DNA of 64,000 nt from Variovorax sp. RA8 (GTDB lineage Bacteria; Pseudomonadota; Gammaproteobacteria; Burkholderiales; Burkholderiaceae_C). The notes under the pieces are model-generated. The model saw nothing but the letters and a program-made list of their open reading frames with translations, did no database searches and had not been told where the DNA came from. This document shows, in pieces, positions 43,631 through 52,926 of this stretch (within the stretch, counting starts at the first letter, position 1; every line of letters starts with the position of its first letter). A program made the translations under genes and the position numbers. The stretch is from the NCBI RefSeq assembly GCF_901827175.1, contig NZ_LR594662.1, positions 4,464,001 to 4,528,000 of the forward strand, in the 5' to 3' direction.

Positions 43631-44596
43631 ATGCGTCTATGGAAAAAGTGGTTGGCGGCCTTTTGCGCCATTGGTCTTGCAACTGCCGTGCATGCACAGA
43701 CCTTTCCGAACAAGACGATCACGATCGTCGCGCCGTATCCGCCGGGAGGAGCGACTGACCTCTATGCACGGGCTGTCGCTAATGGCCTCGCAGAGTGGGG
43801 GCAGGCGACTGTGGTTGAGAACCGCGCAGGAGCCTCCGGAATCATCGGCGCTGAACATGCATCGCGCCAGCCCGCCGATGGCCACACGCTGCTCATCGGT
43901 GCCTCGTCGATGTTCTCGGTTCTGCCCTTGCTGAGCGAGCGCATGAAGACGGTCTACAAGCACATCGAACCGGTCTCGCTGCTGGGCCTGAATCCCTCCT
44001 ACGTGGTGGTGCCGCAGACGTTGCCGGTCAACACGATCCAAGAACTGATCGCCTATCTCAAGGCCAACCCCGGAAAGTTCGGCTATGCCTCCGCCGGCAT
44101 CGGCACCTCGCAGCACGTCTTCATGGAACTGTTCAAGCAACGCGCCGGTGTGGATGTGTTTTCCGTCCAGTACAAGGGCAGCGGCCCGATGGTGGTGGAT
44201 CTGATCGCCGGCCGCACGGTCATGGCGATCGAGCAGGGTCCCGCCGTTCTCACCCACATCAAGTCCGGAAAGCTCAAGGCGCTGGCCGTGACGACCGCGA
44301 AGCGGTCCATCGCCCTGCCCGATGTGCCCACACTGTCCGAAACGGTGCTGCCTGGCTTCGAGGCGGTGACCTGGTTCGCGCTCTATGCGCCTGCGGGAGT
44401 GCCGAAGAACGTGACCGACAAACTGGCCTCGCAGGTCGCCAAGACCATGGCATCGGCCGCGGTGAAGACCAGTCTCGGCGCAGTGGGGGTGGAGCCGGCA
44501 TCGAGCACGCCCGCCGAACTCGTCAAGCGGCAGGCCACCGAGACAACTATGTGGCAGGAAGTGATCACGCGCTCCAACATCAAGCTCGAAGACTGA
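43631..44596 (+). CDS. Bug-family tripartite tricarboxylate receptor (6)
   Basis: 321 residues. Signal peptide ends VHAQ; the Bug motifs are ITIVAPYPPGGATDLYARA and VENRAGASGIIGAE. AGGAG precedes ATG 43631. It is the first gene of the operon that continues with the molybdenum hydroxylase, so it may bind the pyridine carboxylate that the hydroxylase attacks. Only 19 bases separate it from the large-subunit gene. Confidence 0.88.
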   Translation: MRLWKKWLAAFCAIGLATAVHAQTFPNKTITIVAPYPPGGATDLYARAVANGLAEWGQATVVENRAGASGIIGAEHASRQPADGHTLLIGASSMFSVLPLLSERMKTVYKHIEPVSLLGLNPSYVVVPQTLPVNTIQELIAYLKANPGKFGYASAGIGTSQHVFMELFKQRAGVDVFSVQYKGSGPMVVDLIAGRTVMAIEQGPAVLTHIKSGKLKALAVTTAKRSIALPDVPTLSETVLPGFEAVTWFALYAPAGVPKNVTDKLASQVAKTMASAAVKTSLGAVGVEPASSTPAELVKRQATETTMWQEVITRSNIKLED

Positions 44597-44615
44597 GACA
44601 GGCTCATTGGTGCCC

Positions 44616-46925
44616 ATGAATACCGCGATGCAAGAACCGCTGCTGCCGCTCCAACAGGAACCGCGTGCCGACTACCTGCAGAAGGTGACCGGCACGGCAA
44701 CCTATGCCAGCGATGTGGAGGTCACGGGCATGCTGCACGGCAAGATTCTGCGCAGCACGGTACCTCATGCGTTCATCCGGAGCATCGATGCGAGCGCTGC
44801 GCTGGCCATGCCAGGCGTGGTGGCCGTACTCACCGGAGACGACCTGAAAGACCTGCCCGGGACCGCGATCCGATGGGGGCTGTCGATGCGAGACCGACCG
44901 GTGATTGCCATCGGCAAGGTGCGCTACGTGGGCGACCCAGTGGCGGCGGTCGCGGCGGTCGACGAAGCGACCGCCGAAGAAGCGCTCGATGCCATTCTGG
45001 TCGACTACGATGCGCTGCCCTTCGCCACCACGGCCGAGGAGGCGATGGCGCCGGGCGCCGCTCTGGTCCACGAGGACATGGAAACCCTCAAGGATTTCTA
45101 CTTCCGCGGCGAGGCGACGCCCGTGGCGGGGACCAACCTGTTCCAGCAGTACCACTACGAGAGCGGAGACGTCGAGCAAGCCTACGCGCAGGCACACCGC
45201 GTCTTCGAGGACAGCTTCAAGTTCCCGATGGTGTTCCATTTCGCGATGGAGCCGCACGTGTGCATCGCGCACTGGAAGCCCGGCTCGCTGGAGATCTGGA
45301 GCGGCGGACAGACGCCCACGGCCATCCAGCGCGTGTGCTCCGAGATTCTTGGGGTTCCTCTGGCCTGCGTGCGCGTGCACTCGCCTTACGTCGGCGGCGG
45401 ATTCGGCGGCAAGGCATCCGTCAAGATCGACCCGCTGGTCGCTGCGCTCTCCTGGAAGGCGAAAGCGCCTGTGCGCGTGTGCCTTTCCATCTCCGAGTCC
45501 ATGCTGACCTGCCGGCGCCTGGACGCCGAGGTGTCACTGAAGACGGCGGTGGACAGTCAGGGGCGCATTACCGCCAAGTCGGTACGCGCGGTGCTCAACG
45601 GCGGCGCATACGCAGACACGGGACCGGCCATCGCGATCAAGGCGGCCATCCGGGCGATCGGCCCGTACCACATCCCAAACCTGAAGCTGGAGGCCATCGG
45701 CGTCTATTCCAACACCGTGCCCGGCGCGGCCTTCCGTTCCATCGGCGGCCCACAAGCCGTGTGGGCGACCGAGTCGCAGATGGACATCATGGCCGCTGCG
45801 TTGGACCTCGATCCGGTCGCCTTCCGCATGGCCAACATGGCCGACAAAGGCCAGACCATCAAGCCGGATCTGCGGCCGCTCGACGTCGACATGCGCAACT
45901 CCCTGCGCCAGGCGCTGCGGGCGCTCGAAGAACTCCCCGAGCCCAAGCACTCCGGCCGCCGCGGACTGGGCGTCGCCGTGGGCGCCACCGATCCCGGCAT
46001 CATGCCCATCGGCGGTGCCATCGTGCGCTTGCGTGCCGATGGGTCGGTCAATGTTTCGGCCAATACCGTGGAGATTGGCCAGGGCAGCCGGGGCGTCCTG
46101 CGCATCATTGCAGCCAAGGCCCTCAAGCAGCCGCTGCGAATGATCGCCGTGGCCGAGCCGGACACGCTGCAGGCACCCTACGACTGGGGCACGGGTGCGA
46201 GCCGCTCCACCGTGATCATCGGCCTGGCCGTCCAGATGGCCTGCGACGAGGTGATCGGCCAAGTCGTTGAGACTGCGGCCGCGGTCTTGGGCGGGTCGCC
46301 GGAGGACTACCGGCTCGAGGAGGGCCGCGTCGAAGGGCCGGGGGGCGGCGTTCCTTTTATCGAACTCCTGCGCCAGTTCAATGGCATGGCCGCAGGTGAA
46401 TTCCTCGGCGTAGGGCGCGTCAATTCCACCACCAAGAACGGCGCCTTCAAGCAGGCGCCGCTGTTCTGGGAAACGGGCGCGGGCGCCTGCGAGATCGAAG
46501 TCGACGAAGGCACCGGCGCCATCAAGGTGCTGCGTGTGGGCGGCGCTGCCGACCTGGGTTACGTGGTGAACCGCAAAGCTGCGGAAGGCCAGGACGAAGG
46601 CGCCATGGTCATGGGGCTCGGCCACACGCTCTCCGAAGAGTACGTTTACGAAGATGGTCAGGTCGTCAACGGCACGATGTTCGACTACAAGGTTCCGATG
46701 TTCGAGGACGTGCCTCAGCACATGGGCACCGCGCTCATCGAAAGCGGCGATGGCCCGGGGCCTTTCGGCGCGCGCGGCGGCGGCGAAGGCGCCATCCTTC
46801 CTGTGGCACCCGCCGTGGCGAACGCGCTCTACCAAGGCTGGGGCGTGCGGATCAAGGAGTTGCCGCTGACTCCCGAACGCGTCTGGCGCGCGCTTCAGGC
46901 CGCCAAGATCGAAAAGCAAGACTGA
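44616..46925 (+). CDS. Molybdenum hydroxylase large subunit (xanthine dehydrogenase / CoxL family)
   Basis: 769 residues from ATG 44616 (ATG 44628 possible). Molybdopterin-cytosine-dinucleotide binding motifs include SPYVGGGFGGKAS and FRSIGGPQAVWATESQMD, and the catalytic glutamate is in GARGGGEGAILPVAPA near the C-terminus. The AYxCSFR loop of CO dehydrogenase is absent, so this is not CoxL proper. With the FAD and 2Fe-2S subunits it would hydroxylate a carbon next to the ring nitrogen, as nicotinate or picolinate dehydrogenases do, taking oxygen from water. Oxidation of an aldehyde is a second possibility in this family. Confidence 0.88.
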   Translation: MNTAMQEPLLPLQQEPRADYLQKVTGTATYASDVEVTGMLHGKILRSTVPHAFIRSIDASAALAMPGVVAVLTGDDLKDLPGTAIRWGLSMRDRPVIAIGKVRYVGDPVAAVAAVDEATAEEALDAILVDYDALPFATTAEEAMAPGAALVHEDMETLKDFYFRGEATPVAGTNLFQQYHYESGDVEQAYAQAHRVFEDSFKFPMVFHFAMEPHVCIAHWKPGSLEIWSGGQTPTAIQRVCSEILGVPLACVRVHSPYVGGGFGGKASVKIDPLVAALSWKAKAPVRVCLSISESMLTCRRLDAEVSLKTAVDSQGRITAKSVRAVLNGGAYADTGPAIAIKAAIRAIGPYHIPNLKLEAIGVYSNTVPGAAFRSIGGPQAVWATESQMDIMAAALDLDPVAFRMANMADKGQTIKPDLRPLDVDMRNSLRQALRALEELPEPKHSGRRGLGVAVGATDPGIMPIGGAIVRLRADGSVNVSANTVEIGQGSRGVLRIIAAKALKQPLRMIAVAEPDTLQAPYDWGTGASRSTVIIGLAVQMACDEVIGQVVETAAAVLGGSPEDYRLEEGRVEGPGGGVPFIELLRQFNGMAAGEFLGVGRVNSTTKNGAFKQAPLFWETGAGACEIEVDEGTGAIKVLRVGGAADLGYVVNRKAAEGQDEGAMVMGLGHTLSEEYVYEDGQVVNGTMFDYKVPMFEDVPQHMGTALIESGDGPGPFGARGGGEGAILPVAPAVANALYQGWGVRIKELPLTPERVWRALQAAKIEKQD

Positions 46926-46935
46926 GAAACACACC

Positions 46936-47778
46936 ATGGACTTTCGAATCGACACCACGCTCCCGGCCACTGCGGCTCAGCTGTGGGCCATCTTCTTCGA
47001 TGTGCAGCGTGTCGCGGCACTCATTCCCGGTTGCGAGAACGTCACCGAAGTCGAGCCGCTCAAGGAGTTTTCTGCGGTACTCAAGCAGAAAATCGGACCG
47101 TTCAAGCTGGAAGTGCCGACGCGCATCGTGCTGGAGTCACACACGCTGGAGCGGCAGGTGGTGCTTGCCGCCGCCGGCCGCGACAAGTTCACGGGGACGA
47201 CCATCGACGTTCGCATGAAGGTGGACCTCGATGAGCAGAACACGAGAGACACGCCCTCGTGCCGCCTGGGGATCGATGCGCAGATGCAGGTGGCGGGCCG
47301 CCTGGCATCGCTGGGCTACCCGGTCGTCAAGAAGCGTTCCGAAGAACTCTTCTCGGAGTTCGAGAAGCGCCTGCGCAATGAGTTGGTTCAATTCGACCCG
47401 GCCCGAGTGCTCGAATCGGCAGCCCCCGTCGATGCGGCAACGGGCCAGGAGCGTCCTGCAGCCGCAACGCCGGCCCCCGCCGCCCAGGTACCGGCCCCAG
47501 TGGCGGGCTCTGCCGGCGTGCCGCCGGCCTCGCAGGTCGCGGCTGCTCCCTACGCCCCGCCCACCCAGATGCCGCCATGGCAGCCGGCGCCGCCAACGCC
47601 TGCCCCCTATCGGCCGCGGCGCGTCGAGCTGGTGCTGGTGTGGCCGCGCGTGGGCATCAGCCTGGCGGTCGGCTTCACGGTGGCGTTCGTTGCGGCCGCG
47701 CACGGTCAATCCGACTGGTGGTGGATCGTGGCTCCGGCACTTGGCGCAGCCGCAGGACTGGCACCGAGACAAGACTGA
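46936..47778 (+). CDS. CoxG-like SRPBCC protein with C-terminal membrane segment
   Basis: 280 residues. The first 150 residues form the CoxG/SRPBCC fold, with FFDVQRVAALIPGCENV. A Pro/Ala-rich linker follows, and then a hydrophobic C-terminus (about residues 235-278, around ISLAVGFTVAFVAAA) that would anchor the protein to the membrane. CoxG recruits CO dehydrogenase to the membrane in Oligotropha; here it probably does the same for the pyridine hydroxylase, connecting it to the respiratory chain. Its stop overlaps the next ATG. Confidence 0.83.
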   Translation: MDFRIDTTLPATAAQLWAIFFDVQRVAALIPGCENVTEVEPLKEFSAVLKQKIGPFKLEVPTRIVLESHTLERQVVLAAAGRDKFTGTTIDVRMKVDLDEQNTRDTPSCRLGIDAQMQVAGRLASLGYPVVKKRSEELFSEFEKRLRNELVQFDPARVLESAAPVDAATGQERPAAATPAPAAQVPAPVAGSAGVPPASQVAAAPYAPPTQMPPWQPAPPTPAPYRPRRVELVLVWPRVGISLAVGFTVAFVAAAHGQSDWWWIVAPALGAAAGLAPRQD

Positions 47779-48641
47779 TGCGCCCGCCCCGTTTCGAATT
47801 GCACCGGCCAACTGCGTTGGCACAGGCGATCGCGCTGAAGGCCGAGTTCGGCGATGCCGCGGCTTTCCATGCCGGCGGCACCGAACTGCTCATCGCACTG
47901 AAGGCGCGCGTCCTGAGCTACGAGCACGTGATCGACATCAAGCGCGTGGACGAGCTGCGCGGCATCCGGTTGCGAAGCGATGGCACCTTGTCGATCGGCG
48001 CGCTCTGCACGCACCACGCCATCGCCAACGATCCGCTGGTGCGCGAGCTGCTGCCGGGATACGCGCACCTCAGCGACCATGTTGCGAACATCCGCGTGCG
48101 CATGGCCGGCACGATCGGCGGCGTCTTGTGCTTCGGCGAGCCGCATGCCGACGCGCCCACGATGCTCTGCGCGCTCGACGCCTGGGTGGTGTTGGCCGGC
48201 CCGCAGGGCCAGCGGGAAGTCCCGTCGCGCGAGTTCCAGGAGGGCGAGTTCGCCACCGTGCGGCAGGACGACGAGATTCTGGTCTCGATCGAGATCGCGC
48301 CGCAGTCGCCCGGCACGCGCAGCGCCTATCGCTGCTTCGGACACACGGAACGGCCCGCCGTCGGCGTGGCCGCGGTCTGGTCGAGCGACGGATGGCAGCG
48401 GCTGAGTCTGTGGGCGGGTGCGATCACCGCGTCGCCCACCCGGCTGGCGCAGGCCGAAGAGGCTGCGGCCCGGCTCGCGCCGGACCTGCCGCCCGAGGAA
48501 ATCTGGCGCGCGCTGGCACCTGCGGTGACAGCCGATGCGGCGGGCATCGATGCCCATGACGATCTGCACGGCGGGGCCGATTACAAGCGCCACCTCGTCA
48601 CCGTGCTGGCCCAACGCGCCATCGAGGCTTGCCTGCCATGA
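47778..48641 (+). CDS. Molybdenum hydroxylase FAD-binding (medium) subunit
   Basis: 287 residues. Two FAD-contact motifs are visible: AGGTELLIALK (about residues 36-46) and the TIGG of RMAGTIGGVLCFGEPHAD. A CO-dehydrogenase-type C-terminal domain follows. It passes electrons from the iron-sulphur subunit to the acceptor. It begins inside the coxG stop codon and overlaps the 2Fe-2S gene by 4 bases, so the three are made in fixed ratio. Confidence 0.88.
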   Translation: MRPPRFELHRPTALAQAIALKAEFGDAAAFHAGGTELLIALKARVLSYEHVIDIKRVDELRGIRLRSDGTLSIGALCTHHAIANDPLVRELLPGYAHLSDHVANIRVRMAGTIGGVLCFGEPHADAPTMLCALDAWVVLAGPQGQREVPSREFQEGEFATVRQDDEILVSIEIAPQSPGTRSAYRCFGHTERPAVGVAAVWSSDGWQRLSLWAGAITASPTRLAQAEEAAARLAPDLPPEEIWRALAPAVTADAAGIDAHDDLHGGADYKRHLVTVLAQRAIEACLP

Positions 48642-49150
48642 ACCCGGAACGAAAAGCCATCCCGATCACGCGCGTGGACATGGTGGTCAACGGAGCCGCA
48701 GTGTCCATCGACGTGGAGCCGCGCGAGATGCTGGTCGACGTCCTGCGCGACCAACTTCACCTCAAGGGCACGAAGCGCTCCTGCGACGTGCAGGTCTGCG
48801 GCGCCTGCACCGTGCTGGTGGACGGCATGCCCACCTCCAGTTGCACGACGCTGTGCGCAGATGCGCACGAACGCAAGGTCACGACGATCGAAGGCCTGGC
48901 CCGGGGCAAGGTGCTCGACCCGGTGCAACGGGCCTTCATCGCACACGGCGCACTGCAATGCGGCTTCTGCACGCCGGGAATGATCCTAGCCGTCAAGTCG
49001 CTCCTCGCGGCCGACCCGAGCCCGTCGGACAAGACCCTGCGCCACTACCTGCGCGGCAACATCTGCCGGTGCACGGGCTACGTCAAGATCATTGAGGCCA
49101 TTCATGACCTCGTTCATCACCCTGAGAAATACCAATCGGAGAACGCATGA
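48638..49150 (+). CDS. Molybdenum hydroxylase 2Fe-2S (small) subunit
   Basis: 170 residues from ATG 48638. The plant-ferredoxin-type cluster motif is CDVQVCGACTVLVDG followed by a further Cys in SSC, and the second cluster is in CGFCTPGM and CRCTGY. Both clusters are complete. The stop overlaps the monooxygenase start by 4 bases. Confidence 0.9.
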   Translation: MNPERKAIPITRVDMVVNGAAVSIDVEPREMLVDVLRDQLHLKGTKRSCDVQVCGACTVLVDGMPTSSCTTLCADAHERKVTTIEGLARGKVLDPVQRAFIAHGALQCGFCTPGMILAVKSLLAADPSPSDKTLRHYLRGNICRCTGYVKIIEAIHDLVHHPEKYQSENA

Positions 49151-50367
49151 CAGATAGCAAGCCAGGGGCACGCAAGCCCCATGTGATCATCGCCGGCGCC
49201 GGCATGGGCGGGCTCACGCTTGCCGCCGCGCTGCTGCAAAAAGGATTCGACGTCGACGTGTACGAGCAGTCGACGGAACTGCGCGAGGTCGGCGCGGGAC
49301 TCTGGATCTCGGCCAACGGCAGCAAGGTGCTCGAGAAGCTCGGCCTGAAGCAGGCCATCGAAGCCATCAACCTGCCGCCGAAGGACCGTGTTGTGCGCTT
49401 TTGGAAGACAGGGGAGGCGCACTCGGTCTACAACCGAGACGCGGCCGACTCCAAGGCCGACCACACCCTCGTGCAGGTCCTGCGGGCCGAACTGCAGCGG
49501 GTGCTCTACGAGAACGTGATCCGGCTGAAGCCCGATGCCGTGCACTTCGGCGTGCGCTCCATAGGCGCGGAAACCGTGGACGGCCGCGCGCGCTTGCTGC
49601 TCGACGGAGGCGGCGCCGCCGAAGGCGACGTGGTCGTGGGCTGCGACGGCGCGCACTCGCGCGTGCGCCAGTCCCTCTTCGGCCCCGCGCCGGCCCGCTA
49701 CACGGGCGCCAATGCGTGGCGCGGCCTCGCGCCCATGAGCAAGCTCAAGCCCCAGCACCGCCAACCGCTGGCGTCCACGTGGATCGGCCCCACGGCGCAC
49801 GTGACGACCTACCCCGTGCAACGCAACGGCGAGGAGTTCGTGAGCTTCTCCGCGCAGGTGGACAGCCCAGACTGGCAGACCGAATCGTGGTCGGAACGTG
49901 GTGAGCTTTCCGACGCGCTGAAGGACTTCGAGGGCTGGCACCAGGATATCCTTGACCTGTTCATCGAATCGGAAAATCTGTTCCGATGGGGCCTGTTCGT
50001 GCGCGACCCGCTAGACGCTTGGTCCAAGGGCCGGGTCACGCTGGTGGGCGACGCCTGCCATTCGATGACGCCGTACCTGGGCATGGGAGTCAACATGACC
50101 ATGGAGGATGCTTACGTCCTCGCACGCAGCCTGGAGGCGTCGCCCGACGACATCGAAGCGGCATTGAAACGCTACGACGCCGCGCGCGTCGTACGCACGA
50201 ACAAGACGAAGGCGAGTTCGCTGGACATGCTCGGCATCTTCCACAGCCCGGATCTGGAGCGCATCGAGACCGCGCGCCCGTATATCGAAAAACAATGGTC
50301 TCCGCAGGCTGTTCGCGAGCGATATGACTGGCTGCTGACCTACGACGCCACGGCCGTGGAGATCTGA
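49147..50367 (+). CDS. FAD-dependent monooxygenase (6-hydroxynicotinate 3-monooxygenase / salicylate hydroxylase type)
   Basis: 406 residues of the group A flavin monooxygenases. Motifs: IIAGAGMGGLTLA for FAD, the DG motif GCDGAHSRVR and the GD motif GDACHSMTPYLGMG. NicC of P. putida belongs to this family and turns 6-hydroxynicotinate into 2,5-dihydroxypyridine by decarboxylative hydroxylation. Coupled to a molybdenum hydroxylase and to nicF, such a role is the natural reading. Sequence similarity to NicC looks moderate, and hydroxylation of another hydroxypyridine is possible, so I do not assign nicC. Confidence 0.8.
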   Translation: MTDSKPGARKPHVIIAGAGMGGLTLAAALLQKGFDVDVYEQSTELREVGAGLWISANGSKVLEKLGLKQAIEAINLPPKDRVVRFWKTGEAHSVYNRDAADSKADHTLVQVLRAELQRVLYENVIRLKPDAVHFGVRSIGAETVDGRARLLLDGGGAAEGDVVVGCDGAHSRVRQSLFGPAPARYTGANAWRGLAPMSKLKPQHRQPLASTWIGPTAHVTTYPVQRNGEEFVSFSAQVDSPDWQTESWSERGELSDALKDFEGWHQDILDLFIESENLFRWGLFVRDPLDAWSKGRVTLVGDACHSMTPYLGMGVNMTMEDAYVLARSLEASPDDIEAALKRYDAARVVRTNKTKASSLDMLGIFHSPDLERIETARPYIEKQWSPQAVRERYDWLLTYDATAVEI

Positions 50368-50371
50368 CGCC

Positions 50372-51088
50372 ATGACAGACTGCACCAAGAATTCGCCTCG
50401 CCCATGGGACGGCATCATCCCTGAGGAAGAGCAGGCCATCTATCGCCAAGCCGGCTGGGGTGCGCCCAGCGGCATTGGCCGCCGGCCGGCGCTGCTCGTC
50501 ATCGACGTGCAGTACCGTTCCATGGGCGACGCACCGATGCCGATCCATCAAGCCATCGACCACATGTCTACGAGCTGCGGCGAGTACGGCTGGCGTGCCG
50601 TACCTCACATCGCCCAGCTGATCACGGTGTTCAGAGATCTGCAGGCGCCAGTGCTCTACCCCTACGTTGCCCCCAAGGGCGAACACAACCGCGGTCAGTT
50701 CGAAGCGAAGGTGCCGGGCGTGATGGACGTGCCCGAGCGTGGCTACGATTTCGTCGCGGAAGTCCAGCCGCGCCCCGGAGACATCAAGATCCCAAAGTTC
50801 CAGGCCAGCGCCTTCCATGGAACGGCGCTCACCAGCTACCTCATCGGCCTGGGCGTTGACACGCTCGTGGTCACCGGTTGCACCACGAGCGGCTGCGTGC
50901 GTGCAACCGTAGTCGATGCCTGTGCGCTCAACTTCAAGGTCGTGGTCCCGCAGGACGCCGTCTACGACCGCTCGCAGACATCGCATGCCGTGAACTTGTT
51001 CGACATGGCGAGCAAGTATGCCGACGTCATGCCAACGGACGAGCTCGCGCAGCGGCTGTGCGCCGAGCTCGACCCGCGCCAGACCTGA
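50372..51088 (+). CDS. nicF: Maleamate amidohydrolase-like cysteine hydrolase (second copy)
   Basis: 238 residues, with an N-terminal extension of about 35 residues over the copy at 2297. The triad is D45 (LLVIDV), K142 (IPKFQAS) and C175 (TTSGCVRATVVDA). It ends the ring operon 4 bases after the monooxygenase. With NicX and NicD it completes conversion of 2,5-dihydroxypyridine to maleate and ammonia. Maleate isomerase (NicE) is not in the window. N-carbamoylsarcosine-type amidohydrolases are close relatives and cannot be excluded. Confidence 0.78.
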   Translation: MTDCTKNSPRPWDGIIPEEEQAIYRQAGWGAPSGIGRRPALLVIDVQYRSMGDAPMPIHQAIDHMSTSCGEYGWRAVPHIAQLITVFRDLQAPVLYPYVAPKGEHNRGQFEAKVPGVMDVPERGYDFVAEVQPRPGDIKIPKFQASAFHGTALTSYLIGLGVDTLVVTGCTTSGCVRATVVDACALNFKVVVPQDAVYDRSQTSHAVNLFDMASKYADVMPTDELAQRLCAELDPRQT

Positions 51089-51131
51089 GGGCGTTCGGGT
51101 CGCCACGCGCCGAACCATCGGCCGCGCCACC

Positions 51132-51928
51132 ATGCACCGTCGCCATTTCATCTCACACGTTACCGCGGCCGTCCGCGCTAGCAGTGGCGCTGCGCGCGTT
51201 CGCCCAGTCTCGATGCCCCACGCAACCGATTCGCCGGATCGTCCCCTACCCTGCGGGCGATGGCCCCGACACCATTGCCAGAGCCCTGGCGGAGAGCATG
51301 CGGGAGGGGCTGACCCAGCAAGTGATCGTCGACAACCGCCCCGGCGCGGCGACCAACATCGGTGCCAGCGCGACCGCCAATGCCAAGCCGGACGGCTACA
51401 CCATCATGTCTGCCGACAACGCCCTGCTGGCGTTCAACGAGCATCTTTTTAAGGCGCTGCCCTTTAGTCCCGAGAAGGACTTCACGTACATGGACGGCAT
51501 CGGCCGCTTTCCGATCGCGCTGGTCGTGCACCCGGGCTTTCCGGCCAAAGACTTTGAGGAGTTCCTTTCGTTTCTGAAGGCCAATCCGGGGAAGGTGAAC
51601 TTTGCGTCTGCGGGCCTTGGCTCGCCCCACCATCTCGCTATGGAACTCTTCAAGAACCGCACGGGCACGACGATCACCCATGTGCCCTACAAGGGCACCG
51701 CGCCGGCGTGATGGGCGGCCAGGTTCCGGTGATGTTCACCGACCTGGCAGCCGGCCTGCCGGTCATCCAATCAGGCAAGGTGCGTGCCCTGGCCCTGGCG
51801 GCGACCCGACCCGCCGCTCGCTGCCGAAGTTGCCGACGGGAGCGCCCGAGGAATTCCGCAAGCGGTCGCGCGCGGAGTGGGCACGTTGGGCCCGGGTGAT
51901 TCGGGCCAACCATGTGGTCCTCATCTGA
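51132..51928 (+). pseudogene. Bug-family receptor, degenerate
   Basis: Starts at ATG 51132 with a possible Tat-like leader (MHRRHFISH), then changes frame before IRRIVPYPAGDGPDTIARALA and VDNRPGAATNIGA. It hits a stop at 51709-51711 after VPYKGTAPA and continues in another frame with GGQVPVMFTDLAAGLPVI. It then loses about 60 codons and changes frame again before the remnant tail WARVIRANHV. The total is too short for a Bug protein. Frameshifts and an internal deletion show true decay. It lies directly after the ring operon, so it may once have been its receptor. Confidence 0.8.
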
Positions 51929-52307
51929 GCCGGGGAACTGCGGTCGACACGACATCGCGGCTGACGCACAGCATCGCTATGGCCGCAGAGAAGGCGCGCG
52001 CCCGACGCCGCGAGACGCGAGCGAATCAGTTGCCTCGCGCCATCGCGGTTGGCCAATCCCTGGCGAGCTATCACAGGGCCCTGGATGTGCTGTCGTGCCG
52101 GAAGGAATGTCCAGCGGTCAACCTGAGGACGACGCATTGCGCACATGGATCGCACTCGTGCGAAGCAGCCTAGAGGACCCTGTGCATGAACTGGCCGACG
52201 CGTTGCGCGCCGAAGCGGCGCAGCCGGAGCGGCCACTTTGGTGGCCGGAGTAAGGCACGTATCCAGACCACATCACCCCACACTCGCAGAAACGATCGGA
52301 ACCGAAC
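51929..52307. other. 379-base stretch without a confident gene
   Basis: I see no recognisable gene here. The best open frame is 52107-52253 on the plus strand (48 codons, starting MSSGQPEDDALRTW and rich in Glu and Ala). AAGGA lies immediately against its ATG, too close for a normal ribosome site, so I rate it below a call. No insertion-sequence ends or palindromes stood out. Confidence 0.4.
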
Positions 52308-52817
52308 ATGGCCGAAAACTCCCGAATCCTTGCGCACGTTCTCATCGAAATGAACCCACTCGCGAGCCAGAGCGCGGGGGCCACCAAGGCCGCACTGCGA
52401 TCGGCAATTCAGGTGGGATTGAATGCCCAGGTTCTGGAGCTGAGCGTCTACCCGATCGCCGCGGAAGATGGTGCGCGCCCTGTGCAGACAATCCCGCACT
52501 CGGAACCTTCCGATCATGATCAGGTTGTGGAAGAGTATGTGCACAGCGGCATGCAAGTGCGGATCTATCGCCATGCAGGGCGCAAATCGCCGCCCAGCCA
52601 CAACGCCGTGGTCTTGAACCCGAGCGTCAAGAATCCCAGTGGAGCGTTTATCGAGGCGAAGTCCTACGGCGAGCTGAAGCAAGCCGCCGAAGCACGAGCC
52701 GAGCGCAAGGCAAAGGTCGTTGAGAGGGCATGGGCCATACACCCGCTTCGGGCAGAGAGCTCGAACGCCCGCTATGCACTAAAACACCCATCTCCGGCTT
52801 CCACGCCTACGCTGTAG
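52308..52817 (+). CDS. Hypothetical protein
   Basis: 169 residues. I do not recognise a family. The middle region (KSPPSHNAVVLNPSVKNPSGAFIEAKSYGELKQAAEARAERKAKVV) looks like a real protein with a basic, helical segment, while the last 30 residues are less convincing. It precedes the AlpA-like gene by about 110 bases, in the part of the region that looks like mobile-element cargo. No signal peptide or membrane segment is seen. Confidence 0.45.
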   Translation: MAENSRILAHVLIEMNPLASQSAGATKAALRSAIQVGLNAQVLELSVYPIAAEDGARPVQTIPHSEPSDHDQVVEEYVHSGMQVRIYRHAGRKSPPSHNAVVLNPSVKNPSGAFIEAKSYGELKQAAEARAERKAKVVERAWAIHPLRAESSNARYALKHPSPASTPTL

Positions 52818-52926
52818 TGCGCCTCGCATCGCCATGGCGAGTTGGTGCCAGCAGACATCCCTGGCAACCTATGGACGTCCCGCAACGGCATTGGATGCGC
52901 TGCGGACGTACCGAAAGGCAATGCCC

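Noticed and set aside
44616..49150. Aerobic CO dehydrogenase
   Set aside because: Gene order and CoxG resemble the cox operon, but the large subunit lacks the AYxCSFR active-site loop, and the neighbours are pyridine-degradation genes.
52107..52253. A 48-codon open frame before the hypothetical gene
   Set aside because: Purine-rich sequence directly abuts its ATG, leaving no proper ribosome-site spacing, and there is no recognisable family; not called as a gene.
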